Part shown: in pieces, positions 43,652 to 51,224 of the stretch
Layout: every line of letters starts with the position of its first letter
Numbering within the stretch: position 1 is the first letter of the stretch
From: Novosphingobium sp. PC22D
GTDB lineage: Bacteria > Pseudomonadota > Alphaproteobacteria > Sphingomonadales > Sphingomonadaceae
DNA length: 64,000 bases
Direction: 5' to 3'
Assembly (NCBI RefSeq): GCF_002556635.1
Contig: NZ_MWMO01000001.1
Span: 496,001 to 560,000 of the forward strand
Translations under genes and position numbers: made by a program
The notes under the pieces: model-generated
What the model saw: only the letters and a program-made list of their open reading frames with translations
Told to the model about the DNA's origin: nothing
The model's database searches: none

Positions 43652-43695
43652 TAGGATAGATGTAATCGCCCGTTCCGCGGTATGTATCGCAGGCG

Positions 43696-44130
43696 ATGAC
43701 AGACTACATGATAACGGGCCTTGCCAAGCGCAGGGCGGAGATAGCGGGCGAACTTCGGGCAGCGCATGACCGGGTTGCCAAGCTGGTGCAGGATCTAGCT
43801 GCGATAGACGCCGCATTGGCGGTCGTGGCTCCTGACATGGAAGTCGAGGCGATCCGGCCCAAGATGTTCCGCCCGCCCGATGACTGGTCCTCACGCGGGC
43901 AAATGAGCCGCCTTGTGCTGTCCATCCTGCGGCAGGCCCGCGATCCCCTCACTACCCGCGAGATTGCCGCTCAGATGATCCTGGAGCGCGGTCTGGACGC
44001 CGGAGACCGGAAGTTACTTCCATTGATGGTTCGGCGCGTAGGGAGCGCTCTGAGGCACCAGAGGGAGAAAGGGCTGGTCGTGTCGAGCGAAGGGCCGGGG
44101 AACTACCAGCTATGGGAGATCGCGCGCTAG
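43696..44130 (+). CDS. Passenger protein with coiled coil and winged-helix-like C-terminus
   Basis: The 144-residue product has an N-terminal helical or coiled-coil segment (ITGLAKRRAEIAGELRAAHDRVAKLVQDLAAIDAAL as a block, residues 6-42). The C-terminal half looks like a winged helix: SRLVLSILRQARDPLTTREIAAQMI as recognition-type helices, then GSALRHQREKGLVV and a short beta wing ending YQLWEIAR. A DNA-binding regulator is inferred. It lies 45 bp inside the left end of the element. Similar small proteins occur widely in sphingomonads, but I know of no function. Confidence 0.6.
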   Translation: MTDYMITGLAKRRAEIAGELRAAHDRVAKLVQDLAAIDAALAVVAPDMEVEAIRPKMFRPPDDWSSRGQMSRLVLSILRQARDPLTTREIAAQMILERGLDAGDRKLLPLMVRRVGSALRHQREKGLVVSSEGPGNYQLWEIAR

Positions 44131-44213
44131 CTGTGCAGCCAGAGCAAGAGATTGCCGCCGATCACGAAGACTAGCAGGGCGAGCAGGATTGAGGCTTCGG
44201 TGCGGGTCGTCAT
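44127..44213 (-). CDS. Possible 28-residue membrane peptide
   Basis: An ATG at 44213 opens a 28-codon frame coding mainly for one hydrophobic helix (ASILLALLVFVIGGNLLLWL). Its stop overlaps the stop of the convergent winged-helix gene. No clear ribosome site precedes it, so expression is uncertain. Size and hydrophobicity resemble small membrane peptides, including type I toxins, but nothing else supports that reading. This is the only feature seen in the 211-bp AT-richer gap 44131-44341. Confidence 0.3.
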   Translation of the reverse strand: MTTRTEASILLALLVFVIGGNLLLWLHS

Positions 44214-44341
44214 TCATACATCGTGGCGTCGATTGATAATCGCTTGTCAAGCTCTATATGCCTACTATAATCTGTGTATCATCACCGATGCTGCTATATG
44301 TATCGTTTTTGATGATGTGTTGAGAGGAAGTCCGTGACCTA

Positions 44342-44641
44342 ATGTCCGAAAAAACGGAACAAAACGAGCAACTCTTAGAGCTGCCTGTCATGTATTTTAA
44401 TGGCTTCCAACTGGGTCTGAGCAATGCAGACGTTAATGGCATTTTGTTATTGAACAACCAACCGAGCGCTGCAATCAGCATGTCTTACACCACGGCAAAA
44501 ACTTTAGCCGAGGCGTTAAACCAAATGGTTGACACGCTTGAGAAAGTCACCGGTCGTGAGATTATGACAACGAAACAAGTAGCGGAAGGATTGGAAAACC
44601 TGAACGCGACTAAGGGTAAAAATGATGGCCAACCTCATTGA
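44342..44641 (+). CDS. Passenger protein resembling DUF3467
   Basis: The 99-residue product has a compact beta-alpha pattern (VMYFNGFQLGLSNADVNGIL, SAAISMSYTTAKTLAEALNQ, VDTLEKVTGREI) like the small DUF3467 proteins, whose function is unknown. The nucleotide composition is clearly poorer in GC than the rest of the window, with codons such as TTA, AAT and ATT, indicating foreign origin. It overlaps the next gene by 20 bp, so the two form an operon in the element. Confidence 0.55.
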   Translation: MSEKTEQNEQLLELPVMYFNGFQLGLSNADVNGILLLNNQPSAAISMSYTTAKTLAEALNQMVDTLEKVTGREIMTTKQVAEGLENLNATKGKNDGQPH

Positions 44642-45212
44642 GGCGACGGAGCGCTTGACCAGTCTCAAGCGCCTTCCAAAAGGCTGGGATTATGGTCGTG
44701 GAGGGCCAATTTCCGCCAAAGCATATTCTAGCGGCCTGATGCTACTCCAGATGCTGGCGAAGCTTGGGGCGACGGCCTTTGATGTGGTTCCGGGAGATGA
44801 TGATGGTGCCACGATAGTTGCCTATCATAATGGCAAATCCGCAGAAATTCATTGCCTTTCAAATAAAAAATATGATTTGCTGCATGAGCTAGAGAATGGC
44901 GAGGAAGAGCTGAAAGAGGCTCTGTCAATCGCTGGCTTAGTTTTCGCTTTGGAGAGTTACGGGTGGCGGTCACCGAGATTTTACGCCTCATGCACCCTAA
45001 ACGCTATGTTCCAGGAAAGCGACGATTCAGCAGGCCTGCATTTCGGAACTCTACCGGTGGCGGGGTCTCAGTTATTAGCTCCGACTGCATCGCGGAAAAT
45101 GGGTTGGAAACGTGCGAGCACATTCGGGCGTTCTACGATGGAGCAATCTGCGGAGAACCGCCTGTCTTCTGGCGAATACCGGTCGCTTCGCTTCCTGCCG
45201 GCGCTCGCTTAG
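44622..45212 (+). CDS. Passenger protein 2, probably extended by loss of its natural stop
   Basis: Residues 1-112 read as a coherent protein (RLPKGWDYGRGGPISAKAY, TAFDVVPGDDDGATIVAYHN, EIHCLSNKKYDLLHELENGE). Beyond TAC at 44958, one base change from a stop codon, the frame overlaps for 250 bp the start of a second protein-like frame at 44963 and loses its regular character. I infer that the original gene ended near 44960. Family not recognised; the GWDxxGxxPIS opening recalls small proteins of unknown function near DUF3467-type genes. Low GC as in its neighbour. Confidence 0.5.
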   Translation: MMANLIEATERLTSLKRLPKGWDYGRGGPISAKAYSSGLMLLQMLAKLGATAFDVVPGDDDGATIVAYHNGKSAEIHCLSNKKYDLLHELENGEEELKEALSIAGLVFALESYGWRSPRFYASCTLNAMFQESDDSAGLHFGTLPVAGSQLLAPTASRKMGWKRASTFGRSTMEQSAENRLSSGEYRSLRFLPALA

Positions 45213-45385
45213 TCCAACAAACGACAGCATCCGGGGATCATTGCCACTTCAACATTGAAGGTATCTCGGACAACGAGTGCTATGGTCTCCTAAAAGCGTG
45301 TCCGCCTACAGAATACGAGATTTGTGACGAGGATGGGTTGCGGCGGGTGACAGAAGAAGAGCTTGCGCGACAAAGCGAGCCTTAA
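44963..45385 (+). CDS. Passenger protein 3, function unknown
   Basis: The 140-residue frame starts at a GTG with GGAGAG eight bases upstream. It gives a convincing protein: ILRLMHPKRYVPGKRRFSR, AFRNSTGGGVSVISSDC, CEHIRAFYDG, EPPVFWRIPVASLPAG and GDHCHFNIEG, with several Cys and His residues that might bind metal. It ends overlapping the convergent transposase stop by 4 bp. With the two preceding genes it forms a tight three-gene set carried by the element. No function can be named. Confidence 0.55.
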   Translation: MAVTEILRLMHPKRYVPGKRRFSRPAFRNSTGGGVSVISSDCIAENGLETCEHIRAFYDGAICGEPPVFWRIPVASLPAGARLVQQTTASGDHCHFNIEGISDNECYGLLKACPPTEYEICDEDGLRRVTEEELARQSEP

Positions 45386-46338
45386 GCCGCCCGCTGCCAA
45401 TACCCTGCCCAGCGACGCGATACCTTCGAAGCCATAGCGGCGTTGCCAACCATCATAGCCTGCCCACCGTTCGACACACGGCGGTTGTCCTCGCGCCATG
45501 CAGCTTCACCGGCATAGGCAGCAAGGTACGGACCCGCGATGTGGTGGTGCGTCCCGACTTCCATCCGGCGCAGACGCGAGAAAAAGCTTTCAGCCTGATT
45601 GGTGCAGGCGTAGCCGTCCGAATATGCCAGCGTGTGATTGATCCGGTGCGTGTCGAACTTAGCGTGAAGGTCATCCCAATGCGAAGCCTCGTCGGCATGG
45701 ACGGTCGCCATGTGGTGAATGCGAGCCGCGATGACTTCGCCGCCCTGCGCTTCGCTCTTGGCAACGACGGTGAGCATGTCACCGTCACGCTCGCGGCCAA
45801 CGACAACGACCTGGCGCTTGCCAGAGCGGTTGACGGACAGGCGACGGTCGCGGCGGTTCTCGCGGGCATTGGCGGGCTTCACGTAGCCGCCGAAATACGC
45901 GCCATCTAGCTCGACTTCGCCTTCAAGGGTCTGCGCGGCGTCCTCAAGCGCCATAGCCTCGCGCAGCTTGTGCGACAGGACGAAAGCGGTCTTGTACTGC
46001 ACGTCCAGATCGCGGCTGACTTGCAGTGCCGATACGCCCTTTGCACCGTTCACGAAGATGACGATGGCCGCGAGCAGATCGGTGAACGACAGCTTGCGCG
46101 AAGCGAAGATCGTCCCGCTCGTAACCGAAAACTGGTGGTGGCAGGCAACGCACTTGAACTTGCGGCGGGTGGTGATGTTGTACGTCTCGACGCAGCCGCA
46201 ACGCGGGCATATCGCTTCGCCGTCATTCTCCGGCCAGCGCAGTTCACAGAACGTGCGATAGGCAGCGTCCTCGCCCATCCGAAAAACCTTCTTGAGGCTC
46301 AGAGTGCGGGCGGCGGCGGATAGGAGAAAGTGCTGCAT
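45382..46338 (-). CDS. IS1595-family (ISXO2-like) transposase
   Basis: The 318-residue protein has an N-terminal zinc ribbon (CPRCGC, then CVACHHQF) and an ISXO2-like catalytic domain with DDE-type acidic residues in EGEVELDGAYFGG, TVHADEASHWDDL and TNQAESFFSRLRRM. The ATG at 46338 is chosen because the longer open frame to 46629 would run through the divergent DUF6471 gene. Residue KLSFTDLLAAIVIFVNGAKGVSALQ (as a block) is the family's helical linker. It appears intact, so the element may still move. Confidence 0.92.
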   Translation of the reverse strand: MQHFLLSAAARTLSLKKVFRMGEDAAYRTFCELRWPENDGEAICPRCGCVETYNITTRRKFKCVACHHQFSVTSGTIFASRKLSFTDLLAAIVIFVNGAKGVSALQVSRDLDVQYKTAFVLSHKLREAMALEDAAQTLEGEVELDGAYFGGYVKPANARENRRDRRLSVNRSGKRQVVVVGRERDGDMLTVVAKSEAQGGEVIAARIHHMATVHADEASHWDDLHAKFDTHRINHTLAYSDGYACTNQAESFFSRLRRMEVGTHHHIAGPYLAAYAGEAAWREDNRRVSNGGQAMMVGNAAMASKVSRRWAGYWQRAA

Positions 46339-46443
46339 GTCATCGTTTCCAGTGCGTATGCACTTTCCATGATGACGTAGCGTCTCGTTGTCAATGGCGA
46401 ATGTATCGTCTATGATGACAAAACACGCCATGGAGATACGACA

Positions 46444-46671
46444 GTGCCGGTTGCCGAGAAAGAATGGGAAGACAAGGTCAAGGGGATGCTCAAGGCGGAA
46501 CTCAAGCGCCGGGGCGTGACCTATGCCGAACTGGTTGGGAAGCTGGCAGACATTGGCGTGATGGACTCTGAGCCGAATATCAGGAACAAGATCAGCCGGG
46601 GTAAATTCACGGCGGTGTTCTTCGTCCAATGTCTAGAGGCCATCGGTTCGCCTACATTGCGTTTGGACTGA
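46444..46671 (+). CDS. DUF6471-like small protein
   Basis: The 75-residue product (EWEDKVKGMLKAELKRRGVT, YAELVGKLADIGV, NIRNKISRGKFTAVFFVQCL) has the layout of a compact helix-turn-helix-like domain known as DUF6471. It is divergent from the transposase across a 105-bp gap and could regulate it. GTG start with GGAG eight bases upstream. It overlaps the next gene by 43 bp in another frame. Confidence 0.65.
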   Translation: MPVAEKEWEDKVKGMLKAELKRRGVTYAELVGKLADIGVMDSEPNIRNKISRGKFTAVFFVQCLEAIGSPTLRLD

Positions 46672-47468
46672 TACTAGCCAGCGCTCACCCACCAGAGCCC
46701 GATGGGCAGAAGCCAGCCAGCGACCCCGGCACAAAGGTAAGCAAAACCTCGGAGCCGATGCCCGAGGAAGATGTGCCCAATAGCTTGGTACTGGATCAGC
46801 CATGCCAGAAAGGCCAAGATAACAGATCCTCCGATCTTTGCGCCCAATGGAAGGCCGCTGATGCTGCGGACAGCTCCAAGAATGCCACTTGGCTTTTCGG
46901 CGCCTTGGGAACCTTGATCGGCGGTTTGACCCTTGCTGCCGCTTGGCGAGCCGCCCACTGGGCGAGAGAGGCTGCAAGGCACACTGAAACCGGCGCCATC
47001 GAAGCGCAGCGATCTGCCAATGAAGCTTCTCGCAATGTGGAAGCGTTCATCGAGTCTGAACGTGCGATCTTGCACGTTATTGGCGCTAAGGTAGGCGAGA
47101 GTACTGCCCGCAAGGGAGTTCAAATGGTCGCCGCACAAGTCGTGAATAGAGGGCGTGCAGCAGGAAGGATCGTTGCCGTTGGTTCCAAAAAAGGACCTAA
47201 TGGCGGTCCGCCCGAACCGGCTAAAAGATGGGCGGTAGTCGGGCCAGATGATGAGCCCGTCGCTGTTCCGCTCTTTGAAGTTCCCGAAAACCGAAATGCG
47301 GTCATGAGTATCAATTCCTGGATTGATTATACGACCATCGGCGGGAAAACTTGCCGAAGCCACTTCACGGTAAATGTGAGATGGTATGAGCCAGGACGCG
47401 GCGTTATCTCGCTTCCCCGATGGTTCGCCGATACCACAAACCCACATGGCCACCCAGACGATACCTGA
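46629..47468 (+). CDS. Passenger membrane protein, function unknown
   Basis: The 279-residue product has an N-terminal hydrophobic or signal-like segment, then EDVPNSLVLDQPCQKGQDNRSSDLCAQWKAA (block, residues 48-78, with two Cys). One clear membrane helix follows (WLFGALGTLIGGLTLAAAWRAA, about residue 90), then a helical stretch and a C-terminal beta-rich domain. Proteins with this QPC-NRxSDLCAQWKAADA motif are frequent in accessory regions of alphaproteobacteria. Role unknown. It ends 98 bp before the right terminal repeat; nothing is seen in 47469-47565. Confidence 0.6.
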   Translation: MSRGHRFAYIAFGLILASAHPPEPDGQKPASDPGTKVSKTSEPMPEEDVPNSLVLDQPCQKGQDNRSSDLCAQWKAADAADSSKNATWLFGALGTLIGGLTLAAAWRAAHWAREAARHTETGAIEAQRSANEASRNVEAFIESERAILHVIGAKVGESTARKGVQMVAAQVVNRGRAAGRIVAVGSKKGPNGGPPEPAKRWAVVGPDDEPVAVPLFEVPENRNAVMSINSWIDYTTIGGKTCRSHFTVNVRWYEPGRGVISLPRWFADTTNPHGHPDDT

Positions 47469-47565
47469 AATATGCATATGCGCTCACTCCCAGTCAGGAG
47501 CGGCATCAGGAGCATTGTCACCGTTTTCGATACGTTCGCGCTCACGGGGCAAAACACCCGTCATC

Positions 47566-47593
47566 GCGCTGGTGCGCTTGCTACATAATGCCG
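47566..47593 (-). repeat. Right terminal inverted repeat of the IS1595-type element
   Basis: Read inwards (minus strand) it is CGGCATTATGTAGCAAGCGC followed by ACCAGCGC. It supplies the TAG that ends the truncated 5' part of comM (47581-47583). Confidence 0.9.
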
Positions 47594-47601
47594 AGCGCTT
47601 C
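47594..47601. repeat. Target-site duplication AGCGCTTC, right copy
   Basis: Direct repeat of 43616-43623, inside the comM codons for Glu-Ala-Leu (EALE). With the left copy it defines the insertion point. Confidence 0.93.
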
Positions 47602-48318
47602 GGCGGGCGAGAGTTCGGGCAGGATCCCCGGCAGGCAGCTTGCGAGCAGCGACTTGCCCGCGCCGGGCGGGCCGATCATCAGCAGGTTGTGCGCGCCCGC
47701 CGCCGCGATCTCGAGCGCGCGCTTGGCGGTCTCCTGCCCCTTGACCTGCCGCAGGTCGGGGCCGCGCTCCGGCTCGGCGGCCTTGCCGGGAAGCGGTTCG
47801 GCGAGGACGTTGGTGCCCTTGAGATGGTTGATCAGCGCCAGCAGGTTTGGCGCGGCGAGCACCGGGATGCCGCCCGCCCAGCGCGCTTCGCTGCCTTGCG
47901 CGGCGGGGCATATCAGGCCCTTGTCGGCGCCGCTGGCGTGGAGCGCGGCGAGCAGCACGCCGGGCGAGGGGATCACCCGCCCGTCGAGCGCGAGTTCGCC
48001 CACCGCGACGAACTCCGCCATCTGCTCGGCATCGCACACGCCCATCGCCGCGAGCAGCGAGAGCGCGATCGGCAAATCGTAATGCGAGCCCTCCTTCGGC
48101 AGGTCGGCCGGGGAAAGGTTAATGGTGATCCGCTTGGCCGGAAGCGCGAGACCCATCGCGGCGAGCGCGGCGTGAACGCGCTGCCGGCTCTCGCCGACCG
48201 CCTTGTCGGGCAGGCCGACCAGATGGAAGCCCGGCATGCCCGGCGCGATCTGGCACTGCACCTCGACGCTGCGCGCCTCGAGCCCGAGATAGGCCACCGT
48301 CGATACCAGCGCGACCAT
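47594..48318 (-). pseudogene. comM: comM, 5' part of gene split by the IS1595-type element
   Basis: Encodes the N-terminal half of ComM, about 242 residues: the LonC/ChlI-like domain (VQCQIAPGMPGFHLVGLPDKAV, ITINLSPADLPKEGSHYDLPIALSLL) and Walker A LMIGPPGAGKSLLASCLPG. The frame then runs three codons into the element and stops at 47583. Joined to 42832-43615 it gives a protein of about 502 residues, the normal ComM length, ending the Walker A region with SPAEAL-ETSMVASVAG. The ATG at 48318 is the natural start (family opening VALVSTVAYLGLEA). Confidence 0.93.
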
Positions 48319-48481
48319 CGATTACGCCCCCGTCTCCCAAGTAATCATACCTAGATGACTTGCCTGCTCACGACTGTCGAGAGCAGGCCATTGCCGGAAA
48401 CATCCAAAACAGCGGCTTAACCTTGCCGTTTAACTGCGTCCGTCATCCCCCGGGTAAGCGGGCGCGCGCCATTCTTGGCGC

Positions 48482-49180
48482 ATGCGTTGGTTCGCCACCT
48501 TTCTCGCGTTGATCGCCTGTTTTGCCGCGGTTCCACTGTCGGCGCGCGAGGTGACATACGAGATCGTCGAGACGTACGAAGTGCTGCCAGGCGGCGGCGA
48601 GCGCTTCCTCGGGGCGGAGACCCTGACTCTCCCCGAGGATCCCATTCCGGCGGGCATCGCCGCATTCGGCCCGTTCCGCGTGCTCGATGCCCGCCGTGCG
48701 GCGCTTGTCGGCGTTACCGACGCGGCCAGCCCGCGCCAGTTCTCGGCGATGCTGCGGGCCTTTCCCGGCATCTCCGAAATCGAGATGATCGATTGCCCCG
48801 GCACCGAGGACGACCTTGCCAACCTGCGGGTCGGCCGGATGATCCGTTCGGCGGGGATCGCGATGCGGGTTCCGGCGAACGGCTCGGTCCGCTCGGGCGC
48901 GGTCGAACTCTTCCTGGCGGGAACGCGGCGGATCGCCGAACCCGGTGCCGAGTTCGCGGTCCATGCCTGGCTTGACGATACCGGCCATGAGGCGACCGAC
49001 TATTCCGGCACCGACCCGGAGAACGCCAAGTATCTCACCTACTACCGCGAGATGGGCATGAGCGGGATCGAGGCGGAGGCCTTCTACGCGATGACCAACG
49101 CCGCACCGCACCGCTCGGCGCGCTGGCTCAACGCCGCGCAGATGGCGATGTGGGTGAGGCTCGACGGCCCGGCGGGGTAA
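48482..49180 (+). CDS. Exported ClpP-like (COG3904-type) protein
   Basis: The 232-residue product has a signal peptide (FATFLALIACFAAVPLSA). The segment GISEIEMIDCPGTEDDLANLRVGRMIRSAGIAMRVPANGSVRSGAVELFLAGTRRIAEPGAEFAVHAW (residues 98-165, given as a block of motifs) resembles the periplasmic ClpP/crotonase-like proteins of COG3904. The Ser in VRSGAVEL stands at the place of the nucleophile. A protease role is not shown. It stands alone, convergent with nothing, between comM and the glycosyltransferase-like gene. Confidence 0.6.
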   Translation: MRWFATFLALIACFAAVPLSAREVTYEIVETYEVLPGGGERFLGAETLTLPEDPIPAGIAAFGPFRVLDARRAALVGVTDAASPRQFSAMLRAFPGISEIEMIDCPGTEDDLANLRVGRMIRSAGIAMRVPANGSVRSGAVELFLAGTRRIAEPGAEFAVHAWLDDTGHEATDYSGTDPENAKYLTYYREMGMSGIEAEAFYAMTNAAPHRSARWLNAAQMAMWVRLDGPAG

Positions 49181-49337
49181 CAGACGGCGCCTTGCCGGCG
49201 CGGTCCGGGATGCGTTCCGACCTCGCGTGGCTGTGGCCCTGGCACAGACGAAAGACTCGTTGCCGCCGGGGCATCCCGGTCGCTAGGCTGGCGCGGGGGC
49301 GACGGACGGGGCGCCCGATCCAGGGAGGGCATTCGTC

Positions 49338-50255
49338 TTGAGCGCCAGATACGATGCGGCTCGTCTCAAGGGCGTGGGGCTCCTCGTCGGGACGCCGATG
49401 TACGACGGCCGCTGCCACTCGCAGTATCTGCAGGGCATGTGCCACCTCACCGCGCTGTGCCAGCAGGTGGGAATCTCGCTCCAGGTCTGCTTACCCTGCG
49501 GCGACGCGCTCGTCATGGCCGCGCGCAACACGATCGCCGACCGATTCCTGCGTTCGGGTGCGGACTATCTGGTGATGATCGATTCGGACATCGGCTTCGA
49601 GGCGTCCGACGTGCTCGAAGTGCTCTCGGTGCAGCAGGCGGACGGGGGCGCGAACGCCTATGATGTCGTTGTTGCCCCCTATCCGCAGAAGCGGTTCGAC
49701 TGGTCGAGCGTGTCGCGCGCCGCCAAGGCCGGGCTCGCCGACGACGATGCCGACCGGCTCGAGCGCTATGCCAGCGACATCCAGCTTCATCTCGCCGAGG
49801 GCGGCCAGTTCAAGCTGAACGCGCCGGTCGAGGTGACGCAGGCGAGCACGGCCTTCATGTCCATCCGGCGTTCCACGCTCGACCGCTTCTGCAAGGCCTA
49901 TCCGGAGCGGACGTACCGCTCTGGCCCCAGCGACTTGCGCGAGGGCGCGGGGCCGACCATGACCCAGTTCTTCGACACCGCGATCGAAGGCGGCGCCGAG
50001 ACGCTAGAGGCCGACCTGCGGGGCTATCTCGCCGAGCATCCCGAGGCGGGAAGCGAGGCGGTGCTCGCGTTCATGTCCGCAAGGCGCGGCGAGCCGGGCC
50101 CCTACGTCTCGGAGGACTTCCAGTTCTGCCGGCTGGTGCGCCGCATCGGCTTGAAGGTCTGGGCGTGCCCGTGGATCGACCTTACCCACACCGGCAGCCA
50201 TACCTTCCGCACGCGTGTCGAGGATCTGGCGCGGGTGCGCAAGGCGGTGGTATGA
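49338..50255 (+). CDS. GT-A-like glycosyltransferase family protein
   Basis: The 305-residue product has GLLVGTPMYDGRCHSQYLQG at the start, AARNTIADRFLRSGADYLVMIDSDIGF with a DxD-like motif (about residue 80), and near the end YVSEDFQFCRLVRRIGLKVWACPWIDLTHTGSHTF, the pattern of small GT-A-fold proteins also found in phage and tail-associated genes. Sugar donor and acceptor are unknown. TTG start with GGGAGGG just upstream. It precedes rpmH by 138 bp and is probably independently transcribed. Confidence 0.6.
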   Translation: MSARYDAARLKGVGLLVGTPMYDGRCHSQYLQGMCHLTALCQQVGISLQVCLPCGDALVMAARNTIADRFLRSGADYLVMIDSDIGFEASDVLEVLSVQQADGGANAYDVVVAPYPQKRFDWSSVSRAAKAGLADDDADRLERYASDIQLHLAEGGQFKLNAPVEVTQASTAFMSIRRSTLDRFCKAYPERTYRSGPSDLREGAGPTMTQFFDTAIEGGAETLEADLRGYLAEHPEAGSEAVLAFMSARRGEPGPYVSEDFQFCRLVRRIGLKVWACPWIDLTHTGSHTFRTRVEDLARVRKAVV

Positions 50256-50280
50256 TGCGGCGGTTCGCGTCGGGATCGGC

Positions 50281-50309
50281 TTGACTCGCGCGCGGGGCTG
50301 GATTAACGG
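50281..50309 (+). promoter_or_regulatory. Candidate sigma-70 promoter for rpmH-rnpA
   Basis: TTGACT, 17 bases, TAACGG, about 85 bp before the rpmH start. The -35 is strong and the -10 weak, as often in alphaproteobacteria. No DnaA boxes were seen in this gap, so an origin beside rpmH is not supported. Confidence 0.38.
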
Positions 50310-50393
50310 CCCCGTCTGTTCGGCGGTCGTCCGGTTTGCGGGCGGCCCTTTTTGTTCGCGCTTCACGGCGCAGAAGATTGTTCGAGGTTTGCA

Positions 50394-50528
50394 ATGAAGC
50401 GCACATTCCAGCCCAGCCGCCTTGTCCGCAAGCGGCGCCATGGTTTCCGCGCCCGCAAGGCGACCCCCGGCGGCCGCAAGGTCCTGCGTGCCCGCCGCGC
50501 GCGCGGCCGCAAGAAGCTGTCCGCCTGA
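50394..50528 (+). CDS. rpmH: Ribosomal protein L34
   Basis: The 44-residue protein reads [42 protein letters not shown], an almost invariant L34 sequence of normal length, highly basic and binding 23S rRNA. It is too short for many gene tracks. It starts the conserved cluster rpmH-rnpA-yidD-yidC-yihA, with 19 bp to rnpA. A strong -35-like TTGACT lies upstream. Confidence 0.98.
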   Translation: MKRTFQPSRLVRKRRHGFRARKATPGGRKVLRARRARGRKKLSA

Positions 50529-50547
50529 TTTCGCCCCTTTCTTCGGA

Positions 50548-50919
50548 ATGAGCGGGCGTCCGCAGGGTCTGACCCGGCGGGCCGACTATCTGGCTGCAAA
50601 CCGGGGGGTGCGGGTCGCACGTCCCGGTTTTGTCTTGCTGGCCAGACCCAACGGGACCGAGGCCATGCGCTATGGCATCACCGTCACCAAGCGGATCGGC
50701 AATGCCGTGGTCCGCAATCGCATGAAGCGCCGCTTTCGCGAGCTGCTCTGGGCGATTCTTCCCGAACACGGCCTCGCCGGCCACGACCACGTGTTGATCG
50801 GCCGCGAGGGCGGCATCGAGCGCGACTTCGCGAAGCTGCGCGAGGAACTGCTCGCCGCACTCGGCCGCGCGGCGGCGGGCAAGGGCGATCCGCCGCGCCG
50901 GCCGAGGGGGAAGCGATGA
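50548..50919 (+). CDS. rnpA: Ribonuclease P protein component
   Basis: RnpA is the protein subunit of RNase P, which removes 5' leaders from tRNA precursors. The 123-residue product has [40 protein letters not shown] (as a block; the RNR motif is the family signature) and a basic Pro/Arg-rich tail. The ATG at 50548 is chosen because the family starts near it and the gene otherwise would overlap rpmH. It overlaps yidD by 4 bp. Confidence 0.95.
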   Translation: MSGRPQGLTRRADYLAANRGVRVARPGFVLLARPNGTEAMRYGITVTKRIGNAVVRNRMKRRFRELLWAILPEHGLAGHDHVLIGREGGIERDFAKLREELLAALGRAAAGKGDPPRRPRGKR

Positions 50920-51176
50920 GCGCGATCGGGCTGGCGAAAAAGTTGGTGGCGCTGGTCGGCTGGCTGGTGCGCAAGGCGCTCGTGCTGATCGCGCGGGCGT
51001 GGCAACTCGGCCCCTCACGGGTCATGCCGCCTTCGTGCCGCTATGCGCCGTCTTGCTCGCAATACGCAATCGAGGCGATCGAGAAGCACGGCGCGATTAG
51101 GGGTGGCTGGCTCGCGACCAAGCGTATATTGCGCTGCCATCCTTGGGGGGGGCACGGCTACGACCCCGTGCCATAG
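50916..51176 (+). CDS. yidD: Membrane protein insertion efficiency factor YidD
   Basis: YidD assists YidC-dependent membrane insertion. The 86-residue protein has an amphipathic N-terminus and the signature [19 protein letters not shown] followed by [15 protein letters not shown] with conserved Cys and His residues. It carries a longer N-terminal stretch ([23 protein letters not shown]) that may associate with the membrane. It overlaps rnpA and precedes yidC by 48 bp. Confidence 0.94.
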   Translation: MSAIGLAKKLVALVGWLVRKALVLIARAWQLGPSRVMPPSCRYAPSCSQYAIEAIEKHGAIRGGWLATKRILRCHPWGGHGYDPVP

Positions 51177-51224
51177 AGTTGGGCCGGGCGGGCCGCAGAT
51201 GACGGAAGGTCATAGGAAAGCTTC

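Larger units (their letters stand above)
43624..47593. mobile_element. IS1595-family transposable element with passenger genes, 3,970 bp
   Basis: Terminal inverted repeats of 28 bp (43624-43651 and 47566-47593) match at 24 positions, both beginning CGGCATTATGTA when read inwards. An 8-bp target duplication flanks it. It holds a transposase (45382-46338, minus) with zinc ribbon and DDE-type residues, and passenger genes on both sides of it: a winged-helix-like protein, a lower-GC three-gene set, a DUF6471 protein and a membrane protein. Carriage of passengers is known in the IS1595 family. It inactivates comM. The boundaries are read directly from the sequence. Confidence 0.92.

Noticed and set aside
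45382..46629. A 415-residue transposase starting at 46629
   Set aside because: The extra 97 residues are antisense to the divergent DUF6471 gene and contain no transposase motifs; the zinc ribbon starts shortly after the Met at 46338.
50300..50360. Rho-independent terminator between the glycosyltransferase-like gene and rpmH
   Set aside because: A short T-run follows GC-rich sequence, but the arms do not pair well enough to form a convincing hairpin.
50256..50393. Chromosome origin next to rpmH
   Set aside because: No dnaA gene and no recognisable DnaA boxes or AT-rich unwinding region are present.
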